From Nematopogon swammerdamellus (Eukaryota; Arthropoda; Insecta; Lepidoptera; Adelidae), in contig OX336353.1 of the NCBI GenBank assembly GCA_946902875.1, positions 18,985,151 to 19,049,150 of the forward strand: a stretch of DNA of 64,000 bases. Direction: 5' to 3'. This document shows, piece by piece, positions 30,841-42,065 of the stretch. How positions within the stretch are numbered: the first letter of the stretch is position 1; each line of letters begins with the position of its first letter. A program made the position numbers and the translations under genes. Under the pieces are notes generated by a model, which was not told the DNA's origin, ran no database searches, and saw only the letters and a program-made list of their open reading frames with translations.

Positions 30841-32542
30841 TACAAAACTGTACAAAAGTACATTCTCGACTTATCAACTTTTAGATGTCGCCTTTGTAAT
30901 AAAAAAAAAAAACAACAAAAAGTTACAACACTTCGTAATATTTTCTTTTGCTACAGCTACTTCTACAACAACGCTTCCGTTCTGGTACCTTTGGATTCGG
31001 TTTAAAGAATCTTTATTAATTTCAAAGAACAATGTTACAATAAATGTGTAAGTGCATTTATCCGATTACAAATAAATATAATTATGAAACAGAAAGTTTG
31101 CACTATTAGTAAAATAAAATTATTGTAGGTACAAATAGACAAGGTTAGGTAATCTTATAAATATTCAGAAGACAGACGGACAGATCAATAGACAGACAGA
31201 CAGACACAGAACTGAAGACAGGTAAATAATTCTAAAATATTGGCAAGTTCTAATTATTCAGGAAAGTCTGGCGGCAGCCGTTTTGATGAACATAGTGGTT
31301 GATTCTAAATGTTAAAAATTAATTTTAATATTTAGAATTTCTTCAAAAAATAAAATTATTTAATAGTTTGCCTAATTTTATCAAATTGTCTGATACATTC
31401 AATAAGTAACTTTATTGAATTAAACATACAGAAAATACATAAACTATAACTATCTATCAAATTAAATAGACAAATATAACTAATTAAAAAAAAAAAAAAA
31501 AAAAAAACAAAACCCTATAACTAAAAACCACTAAAAACTCAAAACTTATAAATTATATATTTCGTCAAGGGGCGTCGTCCCCGGGATGGTTCCCAGGATG
31601 GCGGCAAAAAATTGTATCAAAACTTATCTGCTACAAAACTTATTACAATTAAAATAACAAAACACAAACATGATAACTCTCAAAAACCGTTGAGAGTCGC
31701 GAAACGTGTCAAGAAGACGTCTGTGAGATGAAACTGTCCACTGAGAGATTGTTGAGACAAATCCAATTAACTCACTTAACGAGACTTGGGATAAGTTTAA
31801 ACTTCGTCTTTCCACTCCGTTGCCTAAATATATTATTTGTTATTAGTTTTAATGTTTTATTATTTTTCTTGTATTTCTATTTCGTCGCCAGGACTTCTAT
31901 TTCGTCGCTCACTTATAGGTTTTTAACTCTTTTAACTGCATTGTCCGTTCCACGAGCTCCTCCTATCTAAAGATTAACCCTATTTTATCTTCTACCAATA
32001 ATGCTAATTACAGTATAGGTAATAAATAATGTAAACTAAAACTATAATTAAAATAAAAAAATCTGGCCTTTGCACGCTACTGTTCTCTTGTTTCTGTGTG
32101 AAGTGTTGTTATTTATATTGCTCTTCTGTATGTATGTTATCTTCTGTTAGTGTTTTTGTGTGCAATAAATTATTTCTATTCTAGTCTATTCTACGATATT
32201 CTAAAAAAAGGCCGACCAAGTCATATATATTTTTTTTATAAGTTACGCTATTTTAAAATCCGTTATACGTAAATATCCGTCTCGAATCAGACTCACTCTC
32301 CTGTTCCCTTATTACGGTGTGTCTCAGGTATCCGGGCAGAACTCGTGATTTCAAATCTCAGTCAATAAATAAAGTGATAATAAAGATCGCATTTGATACG
32401 CACGTGGACTTGTCTCGATCACGTTCCAATTTCAAACAGAGGTCACAAAAACTGATCTGGATGCAATGCAGCTATATAACTCTCTGGAAATTGTTTTTAT
32501 AACTCTCTGTAAATAAACGTTTTAATATTTTATTGAACTCAC
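30841..32542. other. AT-rich DNA with LINE-like tails and poly(A)
   Basis: An A run of about 25 at 31481-31506 precedes AACTAAAAACCACTAAAAAC-type text, probably a retroposon tail. 32065-32185 repeats the GCCTTTGCACGCTACTG tail seen at 29255. A doubled TTCTATTTCGTCGC occurs at 31877-31908. No gene recognised. Confidence 0.45.
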
Positions 32543-32683
32543 ATTTTTTTATTGGAAACTGACACTGTTGGCTACATCACCTACTACATCCGTGTCGTCA
32601 GCCCATAACACCTTAGTGAACTAGGTACCACGTCAGTGCTTCCCTTCGGTCGTTCCGGCTAGACTGAACTGGACGGAAAAGAC
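32543..32683 (-). repeat. SINE body B, 3' fragment
   Basis: TTGGAAACTGACACTGTTGG to GACTGAACTGGACGGAAAAG; minus orientation, 5' truncated. Confidence 0.8.
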
Positions 32684-32925
32684 ATGTTTCACGTTAAAAT
32701 TTTGTTTAAGCATATTTAATAATTTTGGGACGCCATAAGGTTAAGACTGTCGAAAAAGTTAGAGGAAAAGATTATTAATACTACAAATGTGTGAATTGTA
32801 TTAGGTATATATTGAAAAAGTAACAAAACATAGGTACTTATAATGTTTTAAACCTCATTAGAAAAATTTGTAACAAATTCAAAGTATGACATCTCAAAAA
32901 ATATAATGTAATTTTACATAAATAT

Positions 32926-33200
32926 CACACGCTGAATCTTAACAATCAGGGTAAGCAGAGTAGTCGATGTTGTGCTGCAAGTACTCTTGTAAATTAGAGC
33001 ACAACACCGACCACCACATTAGCAAAGTATTAGGATAAGATAACTACCAACCAGCAAGTAAGGCACGAAGACCCACCTGCTGGATGACTCGGCGGAAGGA
33101 CCGTGCCAAGGTGAGAGGTGGCTAACCTGTCGCCCTTATGCACGGCATTTGGTCTTAGTCGCCTTTTACGACAGGCACGGGGAGAGATGCAGTGGGGCTA
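32926..33200 (-). repeat. Retroposon family A, minus
   Basis: CACACGCTGAATCTTAACAA to GGAGAGATGCAGTGGGGCTA. Nearly full length; extreme head bases missing. Confidence 0.8.
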
Positions 33201-33598
33201 TACGAAATAAAAAATACAATAATAATTATTTGTTGTCAACCTCTATAATACATTTTCATACTGGGAAGGCGAATATTTTTTACGATCGCACAACAAAAGC
33301 AAGATTTGATTATGAAAGAGATGTTTGTTTTTAGGTAGGAATTTAACTGCGAGAAAGAGATGGCGTAACTGAGGTGATCGTGAGAAGGAAAGAGGGAGAG
33401 CGAGTCCTGGAGGCGCGGCGTGATGATGATCCAATTCGAATCGGTAGCTTGACAAAAGCATATAAAAGTCGCAAGAGTAGGTATTTGAAAAAAAATGATT
33501 CTTGTACTTTTAGGCTGTTCTCCCGTGCGTAAGGTAGATTGTATTTTAAAATGTATTTCAGTCTACCTTGAAAGTAAGTTATACTTCATCATTCATTA
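33201..33598. other. Unique DNA, no gene seen
   Basis: Nothing recognised. Confidence 0.4.
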
Positions 33599-33600
33599 TA

Positions 33601-33871
33601 CACGGTGTCGCAATCCCAACCGTTAAACCCGAAAGGGGGTTATTCTGTACATGAAACCGAACAACTTTTGTTCTACGACTTTTTAATTTGAAGAAAAAAA
33701 AATTATTTTCCCCATACATTTTGAGAATAGGTATTAAAATTTTGTATGGAAAAAATAAATTTTATTTTTGTTTAAATTTTTTTTTTTCGCCTGATAAGTT
33801 ATTTAGTTTCACATATAGAACCACCCCCTGATGTCAGTTAAAAATATTACGGCGGCAATTGCAACACCGTG
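33601..33871. mobile_element. TA-flanked MITE, 271 bp
   Basis: Termini CACGGTGTCGCAAT and ATTGCAACACCGTG (14-bp TIRs, one mismatch), TA at 33599-33600 and 33872-33873. Interior contains an inverted pair around CCATACATTTTG/AAAATTTTGTATGG. Non-coding. Confidence 0.75.
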
Positions 33872-33875
33872 TATA

Positions 33876-33960
33876 TCACTAGCTTTTGCACGCGGCTTCG
33901 CTCTCATAGCCTATGTCCATCCTGAAGGTCCATTCTAAAATATTGGTCAAAAAATTATTG
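33876..33960 (-). mobile_element. Helitron 3'-end fragment, minus
   Basis: ACTAGCTTTTGCACGCGGCT is the reverse of the Helitron terminus (AGCCGCGTGCAAAAGCTAGT). The following text AAGGTCCATTCTAAAATATT recurs at 52347-52367. Confidence 0.6.
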
Positions 33961-33971
33961 AAATCGGATGT

Positions 33972-34213
33972 GTTTTTTTATTTACGGAAACTGACACGTA
34001 TGGCTACATCACCCACATCTGTGATGTCAGCCCATAGGGTGAACTTGATGCCACGTCAGTGCTTCCCTTCGGTCGTGCCAGCTACACTGAACTGGACGGA
34101 AAACACAAACTATTTACATAGCCGTTTCGACGGACCTTTCATTCAGTGCGGTGGTATCAACCCGGGCGGGTTAAACCCGACCACCTAGTAATATAAGAAG
34201 GGAGTCATATCCC
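33972..34213 (-). repeat. Chimeric SINE, body B with H-type junction
   Basis: Body from TTTACGGAAACTGACACGTA to ACCACCTAGTAATATAAGAA, then GGGAGTCATATCCC, the H/B junction text. The remaining head is absent, so truncated just inside H. Confidence 0.75.
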
Positions 34214-34216
34214 AAG

Positions 34217-34258
34217 GGAGCAAATCCAAATCCAAATCCAAATCCAAATCCAAATATT
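34217..34258. repeat. (AAATCC)n microsatellite
   Basis: Six tandem AAATCC units. Confidence 0.9.
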
Positions 34259-35082
34259 TATTTCTCAGAAAACATAAAAGAAACATAGTAACAAGAACAA
34301 AATTAGTCTAGATAGTAATATGAAGTTGTATACTTACATATATGTATTGTTACCATGTGATCGGAGATAGGCACTAGATTTTCGTCTGTATTGCCTTACT
34401 CCGTTACATTTAGGTGTGGCAACGCTGCAATATACAATATTTTGACGTAATAACGTCTTATAAATCGATGAACACCGGCTGCGCGCACGAAAAGTGTCAC
34501 GTTCCATCTGAGCCTGTGTGTGCAAGCGAGAGCGCGTAACAAGCGATAAGAAGGAACAATTGGCCCAAGCGTCGGCTTGTACACATTTATCTCTCTGGTT
34601 CTAAAGTACCAGGGCAGCAGAAATTGATACATAATATATTAAGCGCATCTGGCCGGTCGGAAAAGATTTCAAATTTAGAATATACAACTTTATGACGTTA
34701 TCACGTAAAACCATCGTCAACCGACTTTACAGACAACCAATTTTTTAATAATTAACTCAAATGCCTTTGTGTATGCATCTTCGTGGGTGGCTGTATCATC
34801 ATTATAGACCAAAATTCAACTCCCCCCCCCCCCCCCCCCCTCCCCCCCCCCTCCTCATCTCAGCTAAAGACACGAAGGCCAACTTGATCCGGGTGAAGCT
34901 GTATAAACGATTGATGACTCCGCAGTCACACCACACCGCCCCTCCACCGCTGCCCCCGCTCAAGGCGAGACACGTGAAGTTTTCTGCCATTTCTGTGTAG
35001 GGTGGGTTTGGTCAGAGGCGACTGAGAAACTCTAGAAAAACTTGCTCTAGAAAACTTCTTATTGTTTTCTTGTTGTATTCGT
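34259..35082. other. Unique DNA with poly(C) tract
   Basis: 34822-34851 is a 30-base tract of C with one T. A 79-codon plus frame across it (34761-35000) is an artefact of the tract. No gene recognised. Confidence 0.5.
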
Positions 35083-35448
35083 CGTACGGGATCCTATTAC
35101 TAAGGCTACGCCGTCTGTCTGTCTGTCCGTCCGTCTGTCCGAGGGCTGTATCTCTTGTACCGTAATAGGTAGCCCGTTGAAATTTTCACAGAATATCTGT
35201 TATTATTATCGCAGATATAACAACAAATAATAAACATAATGAAAAAGTAAAAAAATCACGGGAGATTCGTTTTAGTTTTTTGTATTCAGGGACCCCTGAA
35301 TACAAAAAACTAAAAAGTGTACGCGCGCCATCTGCCGAAAAGAGTAGGAAGCATTTTAACTAATACATAGATGGCGTTAGTGGCGCTGACCATGACATGG
35401 CGATACGGAACCCTCGGTGCGCGAGTTCGACTCGCACTTGGCCGGTTT
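35083..35448 (-). repeat. Dispersed repeat F, long copy, minus
   Basis: CGTACGGGATCCTATTACTA and (GTCT)n at the left, GGTGCGCGAGTTCGACTCGC and ACTTGGCCGG at the right; the mirror of 23602-23985. Contains the perfect palindrome at 35270-35315. Confidence 0.8.
35270..35315. repeat. 46-bp perfect palindrome
   Basis: 22-base arms 35270-35291 and 35294-35315 pair without mismatch around a 2-base centre; core text GTATTCAGGGACCCCTGAAT. The matching place in the F copy at 23602 has no palindrome. Confidence 0.95.
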
Positions 35449-35604
35449 TTTACTCACACAGCAGTATGCAAAGCTATATCGATAAAAAACAAAAAATGCC
35501 TATAACTCCTAAACTACTGGTCGGATCGAATTGAAATTTATTTCCTTCCGTAAAAAAAAATTATAAAAGTGTCTTTTTAGGTGTTATTCTATTAAATTTT
35601 CAAA
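35449..35604. other. Short spacer
   Basis: Nothing recognised. Confidence 0.4.
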
Positions 35605-35850
35605 TTTTCTATCACTTCCACCTCCGCACCACACGCACTGGGCAGATTCTGCAGATCTTTCCTCTACAGAACCGGTAAACTCTGGAACGCTCTCGCTGCT
35701 CATGTATTTCCCCCCAAGTACACTCTCGGGTCTATCAAGAGGGGTCTGAATGGGCACCTGTCAGGCCGGCATGGTATTCCCAACCCCCGCATACGACGGA
35801 ATGTCCATGGGCATTGTTAAACACCTTGTGGGTGGCTCGGGAACATATAT
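35605..35850 (+). pseudogene. LINE C-terminal remnant plus 3' end, family D
   Basis: Contains the coding relic KLWNALAAHVFPPKYTLGSI, then CACCTGTCAGGCCGGCATGG and CACCTTGTGGGTGGCTCGGG. 5' truncated. Confidence 0.8.
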
Positions 35851-35852
35851 AT

Positions 35853-36262
35853 ATTTTTTTATGTAATCCGGTACGGGTGGCTGAGTCGGAGGGGCCAAAG
35901 CGCATGCTCCGGCCAGCCAATATCACCTGCGAGAAGGTAGGTGCCATACCGGAGACTTCCCTGGGTTGCTGGCTATAACTACTGGACTAGAGGAGAACAC
36001 AGCCGAGGCTGCTATGCGCCCATCTTACATCCAGTATGGTGGTATCAACCCAGTCGGCTACAATTTGAGCCTACCACCTGGTAAGAGGCAAGGGAATTGA
36101 CCTACAGTTTTACATCGGTTCCGAACGGTGAAGCAGCAGGTGTAGGTATGCACGTAAATTTTTTCGTCAGAAAAAAATCATTGGTACACGCCGAACGGAT
36201 TCGAACCTCGGACCTCTCGCATGAGAAGCCGATGCCCAAACCAGCACTCGGCCACCCGCCAC
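35853..36262 (-). repeat. Full-length SINE family C (head T2), minus
   Basis: From the right: GGCGGGTGGCCGAGTGCTGG (A box), GAGGTTCGAATCCGTTCGGC (B box), linker with GACGAAAAAATTT, join GTAAAACTGTAGGTC, body GTAGGCTCAAATTGTAGCCG, and the tail GGATTACATAAAAAAA at 35853. Body text is homologous to body B despite the different head. Confidence 0.85.
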
Positions 36263-37014
36263 TGCCCTAATATGTCGCTGTTTCAATAAGAAAAAAAAAC
36301 TCTGGTTCATAGGGTGCTCTGCGCGCGTGCAGAGTGCAGTCCCCACTTTCAGCTTCGGAAGGTCCCCGAGGTTTTGCGGAACTGAAGATCGACTCCGTCC
36401 GATCCGTCCGGGAAAAAGCGGAAGATTAACGATCTCCAGCTTATATTCTTACGTGAACCAGAACTTGCGTGCTGTGATGCGATGTGTACGTGATAGATGG
36501 TACGAATTTTTAAATGACTTCATAATATTCTTCTATCTATACCTACTCGAACTGGCGGAATGTTACAATGTAAATGTGACAAATCTGAGCGCAGTGTACT
36601 GCCAATAGATGCTAAACAAACAATAAACAATACTGGTTTTTTATTTTTATTATTTTATTTATTGCGGTAAACTTTCAGTGTATAAACTTAATATAATAAA
36701 CATACAATTATAATTTATAACGTACCGGACACTAATTACAAGTTTACACATTTAGATAAAAAAAAAACGAAAACATAACACAAAATGATGAAAACAACAT
36801 AGACCAGTGGACATTTCTTACACAAATTACTACTTAAAAACTAAAATAAACCTAAAACGGTTTTAAACCTAAAAAGTTTTAAGGATAATAATTTGTGGGC
36901 GAATGAATTTTTTTGTTTGTTTTGACACTTTAATTATGACGAACTCAGAACTCCAAATAAACTAATCTCTATCTCTACTCCCTTCTCCATATCTATCTTT
37001 ATCTCTATCTCTAC
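36263..37014. other. Unique DNA; part repeated at 48.5 kb
   Basis: 36548-36630 (TGGCGGAATGTTACAATGTA, GACAAATCTGAGCGCAG) recurs at 48504-48590, an unassigned dispersed repeat. 36650-36860 is an AT-rich LINE-tail-like stretch. No gene. Confidence 0.5.
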
Positions 37015-37316
37015 TTCTTATATATAACTATAAAAGGGAACGTCTGTGTGTATGTATGTATGTTTGAGGTAAACTCCGGAACCACTGAACAGATTTTGAT
37101 GCGGTTTGCACCAATGGAAAGAGCAGTTATTGAGGCTCACTATAGGCTACCACACTATACCATCACGCTAAATAGCTTTAGGGATGAGCAGTATCAGAGA
37201 AAGTATAGTATGAACGGGAGAGAGGATATTTTATTATAATATTTGCGTTTAAATCGGATTTGCTATTAAAACGAGTCTACTGCGAGCGAAGCCGTGGGCA
37301 AGAGCTATGTAGTATA
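37015..37316 (+). mobile_element. Helitron-like element, diverged
   Basis: (TATG)n near the start, AACTCCGGAACCACTGAACA, CACTATACCATCACGCTAAA and the end GAGCGAAGCCGTGGGCAAGA followed by GCTATGT, one base off the CTRR consensus. No transposase. Confidence 0.55.
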
Positions 37317-37562
37317 ATTTATAAAAACACGTTTAATCGACCAAAATAACACATTACCTACATATAAAATGAATATTCTAAAACGTATCATATTACCAAA
37401 CAATGTTCTAGAACCACACATCGTTCTGTCTTAAATTTATAATCCGAGCGGACGCCAAAGTTGTATTAATTTATTCAACAAAGCACTCTTCTCGCTAATA
37501 TTTAATTAGCTTAAATTCGAGATAAAACCTCGAATGTATTGATCCATTTAATAGATAAAATT
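37317..37562. other. Short unique spacer
   Basis: Nothing recognised. Confidence 0.4.
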
Positions 37563-37570
37563 GTTTAACC

Positions 37571-38521
37571 CAGCGCTTCTCAATGTAATGCAATGTATGA
37601 ACTAAATTCGATAAGAAATCAATTTTTAGATCCGTTTCCGAGATCACTTACATTAAAGGAAAGAGAACCATTAAGTCCCACTTGCACCAACACGAGTTTA
37701 AAGTTAAGTAGCGAGTTATGGATTTAAACGCGGTTCCCACAGTCAAAGGGTGCTAGCTTAAACTGGTTTAGCGAGTTAAACTGGTTTATATATTAAATTT
37801 GTGTTGGTGCAAGTGGGCCTAAGCCTGTTTCACCCATGCCACAGAATATCTAATTTCGTGCTCTCAAAATAGAGACGGCTATGGCTCAGCGGAGTGGGGA
37901 GCGTCGCGAGACAAAGCGGGCGCGATTTAGTTTCCCCTTTACTAGAGCGGGATGGAATTCGCCACAAGGCGCTTGCGATAAAACAAAGCGAAGGCGAATA
38001 ACATGCAAATCTTTTTTTTTTAATAAGTATGAAAATTTTTAGCTTTGTGACTTTTTTAAATTATGGTTCACTAAAGAATATAAAATTGTATTTGGATAAA
38101 AATTATAAAAAATGTACATTAATTCTTTATATTTTTACAATAGAAATTGCTGTAAAAATACAGGAATATTCGGATTTTTTTTTCTATCGAGCGAAGTTAA
38201 AAAACTTGCTGTTACAACCTTTTGGTTCACTAAAGATATCCTGTAGATTGAAAATCTAGAACATCCCCTATACTTATTTATAACTTTTCACAGGTGTGCA
38301 TCAATTCGAAAGTACAGATGACCCGGGTTGGTGTTCTGTGTCCCGGGGAGTAGCCTCTTAATTTGAACTTTGATGTGATGCTAACCTCCAAAAAGAGAAT
38401 TTAATAATGTAGATAATATGGAAGATAAGTATTATTATTAGCTTCTTGTAGGTAAAGGTGGTACACTGCCAAAAATATTGGTTTTAGTGGTACCTGAAAA
38501 AAAAAAGTTTGAGAACCCTTG
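37571..38521. mobile_element. hAT-like non-autonomous element, 951 bp
   Basis: Termini CAGCGCTTCTCAA and TTGAGAACCCTTG match the hAT consensus form CAGNGNTTCTCAA, and a perfect 8-bp duplication GTTTAACC flanks it (37563-37570, 38522-38529). Interior has no transposase I can recognise; a 76-codon frame at 38029-38259 is AT-rich. A small MITE is nested inside (37672-37822). Confidence 0.8.
37672..37822. mobile_element. 151-bp MITE nested in the hAT element
   Basis: Perfect 17-bp inverted ends CCCACTTGCACCAACAC / GTGTTGGTGCAAGTGGG, continuing imperfectly to TTAAG and CTAAG. No unambiguous target duplication. Confidence 0.75.
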
Positions 38522-38670
38522 GTTTAACCGATTTGTATCTTAAATAGCAATTTCATTGTCTAATATATTTTTTAACATTGTATGCATTATGTACCTACTA
38601 ATTAAATACATTATCTAATTGCTTAGATTTAAGTGCAAATAACTTAATTACACAAATAGGTACGTACAAT

Positions 38671-38915
38671 CACGCTGTATCCTGATATTTGGGGTGAGCA
38701 GAGTAAACGGTGTTGTGCTGCAAGTGCTAAATTAAAGCACAACGCCGAGCGCCGCGTTTAGCATATTATCAGGACTAGACAACTATATAGATTTCCCTAC
38801 TGCATGACTAAGGACCGTGCCAAGGTGAGAAGTGGCTACACGGTCGCTCTTTAGTGCAGCATCTTGTCCCTTAGTCGCCTGTTATGATACACAAGGGGAG
38901 AGATGCAGTGGGCCG
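38671..38915 (-). repeat. Retroposon family A, diverged, minus
   Basis: CACGCTGTATCCTGATATTT to GGGGAGAGATGCAGTGGGCC, with several small deletions. Confidence 0.75.
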
Positions 38916-38944
38916 CATATTTTCAATTGGTATCAAATCATCTC

Positions 38945-39150
38945 TCCTCCGCAGAACTGGTAAACTCTGGAACGCCCCTGCCCACATATTTCCCCCCTAG
39001 TGTAGTCTCGGGTCATTCAAGAGAGGCGTGAATAGACACCTGTGAGGCCGGCATGGCATTCGCAACCCCCGCGTACGACCGAATGTACATGGGCGTCGTT
39101 AGGCACCTTATGGGTGGCTAGGCGCCAGATGTCGCGTTTTCTATAAAAAA
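38945..39150 (+). repeat. LINE 3' end, family D, with coding relic
   Basis: GGTAAACTCTGGAACGCCCC (the W-N motif region), TCGGGTCATTCAAGAGAGGC, then GGCCGGCATGGCATTCGCAA and the tail. Confidence 0.8.
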
Positions 39151-39315
39151 TTAAATGTTGAACATTAATTATCATTTATTAAAAAAAAAAACATTTTAAT
39201 TTGTAAACGTGTCAGCATAATCTGATACCACTTTTCTTCTTTTAATATTTTAGCCGTTTCGAAAAGGGCTTTTAAAAATAAAAAAAGCCCCAGTTGCACT
39301 CCGGGAGTGCCGGCC

Positions 39316-39725
39316 GAAGTGAAAACTTTTTGTATTTCCGAAAATAATTCTTATGTGGTTATAAAAAAAACTAAACACCCTAAAAAAATTTAAACATCGT
39401 AACATTGCTTAAAAAATAAAACAAAAGAAAAAAAAACAAAACAAATTTTGAGGGATTCGAACACATGGTCAAAAAATACAAATCCTACACACGACCAAAC
39501 GAATATCGGATTCCCTTGATTCGCTTTTGGCTTTACTGTCACTGAGAGAGGAACCGAATTGATCCCGAGCCACTCGTAACTTAACCCTTAATGCAATGAC
39601 TTAAGTCATTAAGGTTACATTTTAAATAATAAAAATAAATCTGTCGCTTTTTAGAGATCTGACGCGAGTTTAACATTTTTTACCTACCTAAAAAGTGCCA
39701 AGCGCCGCTAAAGAAGTTTTCACTT
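39316..39725. mobile_element. MITE with GAAGTGAAAACTT ends, 410 bp
   Basis: 13-bp inverted ends GAAGTGAAAACTT / AAGTTTTCACTTC. The right subterminal text GCCAAGCGCCGCTAAAGAAG is a common lepidopteran MITE end. No clear duplication. Interior non-coding. Confidence 0.65.
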
Positions 39726-39760
39726 CAAAAAAACATTCTCCTTTCAGATCAACTGATTTT

Positions 39761-39812
39761 CAAAGAGTTTGTATTACGTCGCGGAGCGCAGCGACGTAAT
39801 ACAAACTCTTTG
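39761..39812. mobile_element. 52-bp palindromic micro-element, copy 1
   Basis: 22-base arms (outer part CAAAGAGTTTGTATTACG) pair perfectly around an 8-base loop. A perfect 8-bp duplication CTGATTTT flanks it (39753-39760, 39813-39820). A second copy in opposite orientation is at 51453-51500. The whole element is little more than two terminal inverted repeats. An 8-base duplication points to hAT-type transposition. Confidence 0.9.
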
Positions 39813-39910
39813 CTGATTTTAGACAAAATTGTTTCAGAATTTTTTTTCAGCTTTTAGTCCTATTGACGGCGACTTTTGTATAAAGATTCAACTTTTCATA
39901 GATTTCTTAA

Positions 39911-40535
39911 GGGGGGGGGGGGGGTACTAGGCAAAAGCACTTCGTATTTCCCCAACCATACCCATATTTCAAGTAGTTTAACTATAATTTATATGCCTAT
40001 AGTGGGGTAAAGATTCAAGGTATAATGTGATTACGTTATTTTTAATTTAATTTTATAAATTCCCTTAAAAATATGTGGTTGAAAAGTGGTAAAATCGTTC
40101 AAAAATGCCTTTGCTATTTCCCTCGCCATTTTTTACAAATGCACCTAATACGAAAAATGCACCAATGAGCTTAGAGTCAATAAGACTAAGAATCATCTAA
40201 ATAAATTCAAACGCTTACAGAATAAATGGTTTTTCACTGAACTATCTTTGAACATTCTAAATTTTGGGCCGTTGCCGTGCGCGAGCGTTTTTCGTATGGA
40301 CGTATTTGTAACGAGAGTAGCAAATGCATTTTCGAACGTTTTCACCACTTTTCACCCACTTATTTTTCAGAGAATTTACAAGATTATATTACAATAATCT
40401 ATCACACATTATACCTTGAATCTTTACCTAACTATAAACATATAAATTATAGTTATATCTATTTAAATATGGCTATAGTTAGGATAATATGATGTGATGT
40501 TTTGCCTAGTACCCCCCCCCCCCCCCCCCCCCCCC
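39911..40535. mobile_element. TTAA-flanked foldback element, about 250-bp imperfect arms
   Basis: G14 at the left end and C24 at the right end sit against TTAA on both sides (39907-39910, 40536-40539). Next come TACTAGGCAAAA and TTTTGCCTAGTA, and the arms stay similar inward: AAAGATTCAAGGTATAATGT on the left is answered by ACATTATACCTTGAATCTTT on the right, and GAAAAGTGGT by ACCACTTTTC. Arms diverge by about 20-25 percent by eye. TTAA duplication fits piggyBac-type. A 71-codon frame inside is not recognised. Confidence 0.8.
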
Positions 40536-40539
40536 TTAA

Positions 40540-40874
40540 GTACGTAGATACGAAATCTTCAAAATGTTCCATTATTTCTGCTTACTTAAGACTTATATAC
40601 CTACCTATCACTAACCCCTATTTGAAAATAATCTTCAGTTAAGTGCCCTTTCACACAAGTAGATAAGCGACGTTTATTTTCGTAACAGTGTTGCCAGTGA
40701 AGTTTGACTTAACTGCTGCACAATGTTTGGTTTAAGCCGGTTTTACATTTATGGCAATTCATCGTGAAAGCGTTGTCGCGACATTTTTTCCTTGACTATT
40801 TTCTTGAACTTCGGTCGACAAGATATTTCAAATAATTGTGGGACTCGTCATACTACTTGAAACAATATACATAC
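40540..40874. other. Unique spacer
   Basis: Nothing recognised. Confidence 0.4.
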
Positions 40875-41168
40875 CGCACGCTGTATCCCGACGGTCGGGG
40901 TAAGCAGAGTAATCGGTGTTGTGCTTCAAGGTCTCCGGTAAAATACAGCACAACACCGACCACCACGTTTAGGAATGCATTAATTAGGACAAGATAACTA
41001 TCACGCAACAAGTAAGGCACAAAGACCTACCTGCTGCTGCATGACTCGGTGGAAGGACCATGTCAAGGTGAGAGGTGGCTATGCTGTCGCCTTTTATCAC
41101 GGCACCTTGTCTTTTTCCCTTAGTTGCCTTTTACGACATGCACGGGGAGAGATACAGTGGGACTATAA
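40875..41168 (-). repeat. Retroposon family A, minus
   Basis: CCGCACGCTGTATCCCGACG to ACGGGGAGAGATACAGTGGG; middle AGCACAACACCGACCACCAC intact. Confidence 0.85.
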
Positions 41169-41360
41169 TAGTCAAAAACACTATAATAAAAAAATGGGAC
41201 TATAATAAAAAAACAATTATGTTAAAATAATAATTATTTTAACATATTTTTTTTTTGTTACTAAATGTTGAAAATTTAATAAAGAAATAAATGAATTGTC
41301 CGAAGAATAGATACATTACCTACTAGTCTACGCCTACATATTAATATAACTCTCCGATAT

Positions 41361-41490
41361 AATCCCCAAGTACAGTCTCGGGTCCTTTAAGAGGGGCGTG
41401 AATAGGCACCTATCAGACCGGCATAGCATTTGCAACCACCGCATACGAGTAAATGTCCATGGGCGTCGTTAGACACCTTATGAATAAAAA
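41361..41490 (+). repeat. LINE 3' end, family D
   Basis: ATAATCCCCAAGTACAGTCT, GGGTCCTTTAAGAGGGGCGT, then GTCGTTAGACACCTTATGAA and an A run. Confidence 0.8.
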
Positions 41491-42065
41491 AAACATCCCA
41501 ATGCCTTGTCGTATTAAGCTATTGTGCCTTGTGAATTGGCGATCAATAAAGGATATTTTTTATTCCTCAAGAATGAAAGTCCACTTTTCAGACAGTTTTC
41601 ACGCAGACGACTGAACTTACGTAGTTAAAATATAAAATGGTCTTCACTGTCTGGTGCACGCCATTATACTAATGGCGGAATTCGGTGATTGGTTAACTGT
41701 GGAATATAGAGGAAAAGCGTTCTTGTATCAATGGCCCTTGAAATAAAAACCAAATTATTTTCTTCCAATACAGAAGCAGGACGGATGTCGGAATGGGCCC
41801 TTTCCCCGCGGCCGTCTCGACCCCGCCGACTGACTCCCGCCGAGTCGTCATGCGGTCCTTTCAAATTTGGCCCAATTTACTTTGGGGACTCTTCACCGCG
41901 AAGTACAACTCGACGCGAGGACATCTTAAAGCAAGTCAACTGGACCCCAGTACTACTGAGCGCGACACCCCCTGGGGTACGAGCTGTATGCAGCGAGTCG
42001 CACGCACAATAGGGGCTTTATTTTTTGCATGAGCCCAAGTTTAATTTATGAGGTTCGGGTTGCAA
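41491..42065. other. Moderately GC-rich unique DNA
   Basis: 41731-42032 has two overlapping plus frames (79 and 93 codons) with no recognisable domain. The string TTTTCTTCCAATACAGAAGC/GGACGGATG recurs at 50090-50125, so at least its left edge is repeated. Confidence 0.4.

Noticed and set aside
34761..35000. 79-residue proline-rich frame
   Set aside because: Created by the poly(C) tract at 34822-34851; no start context or homology.
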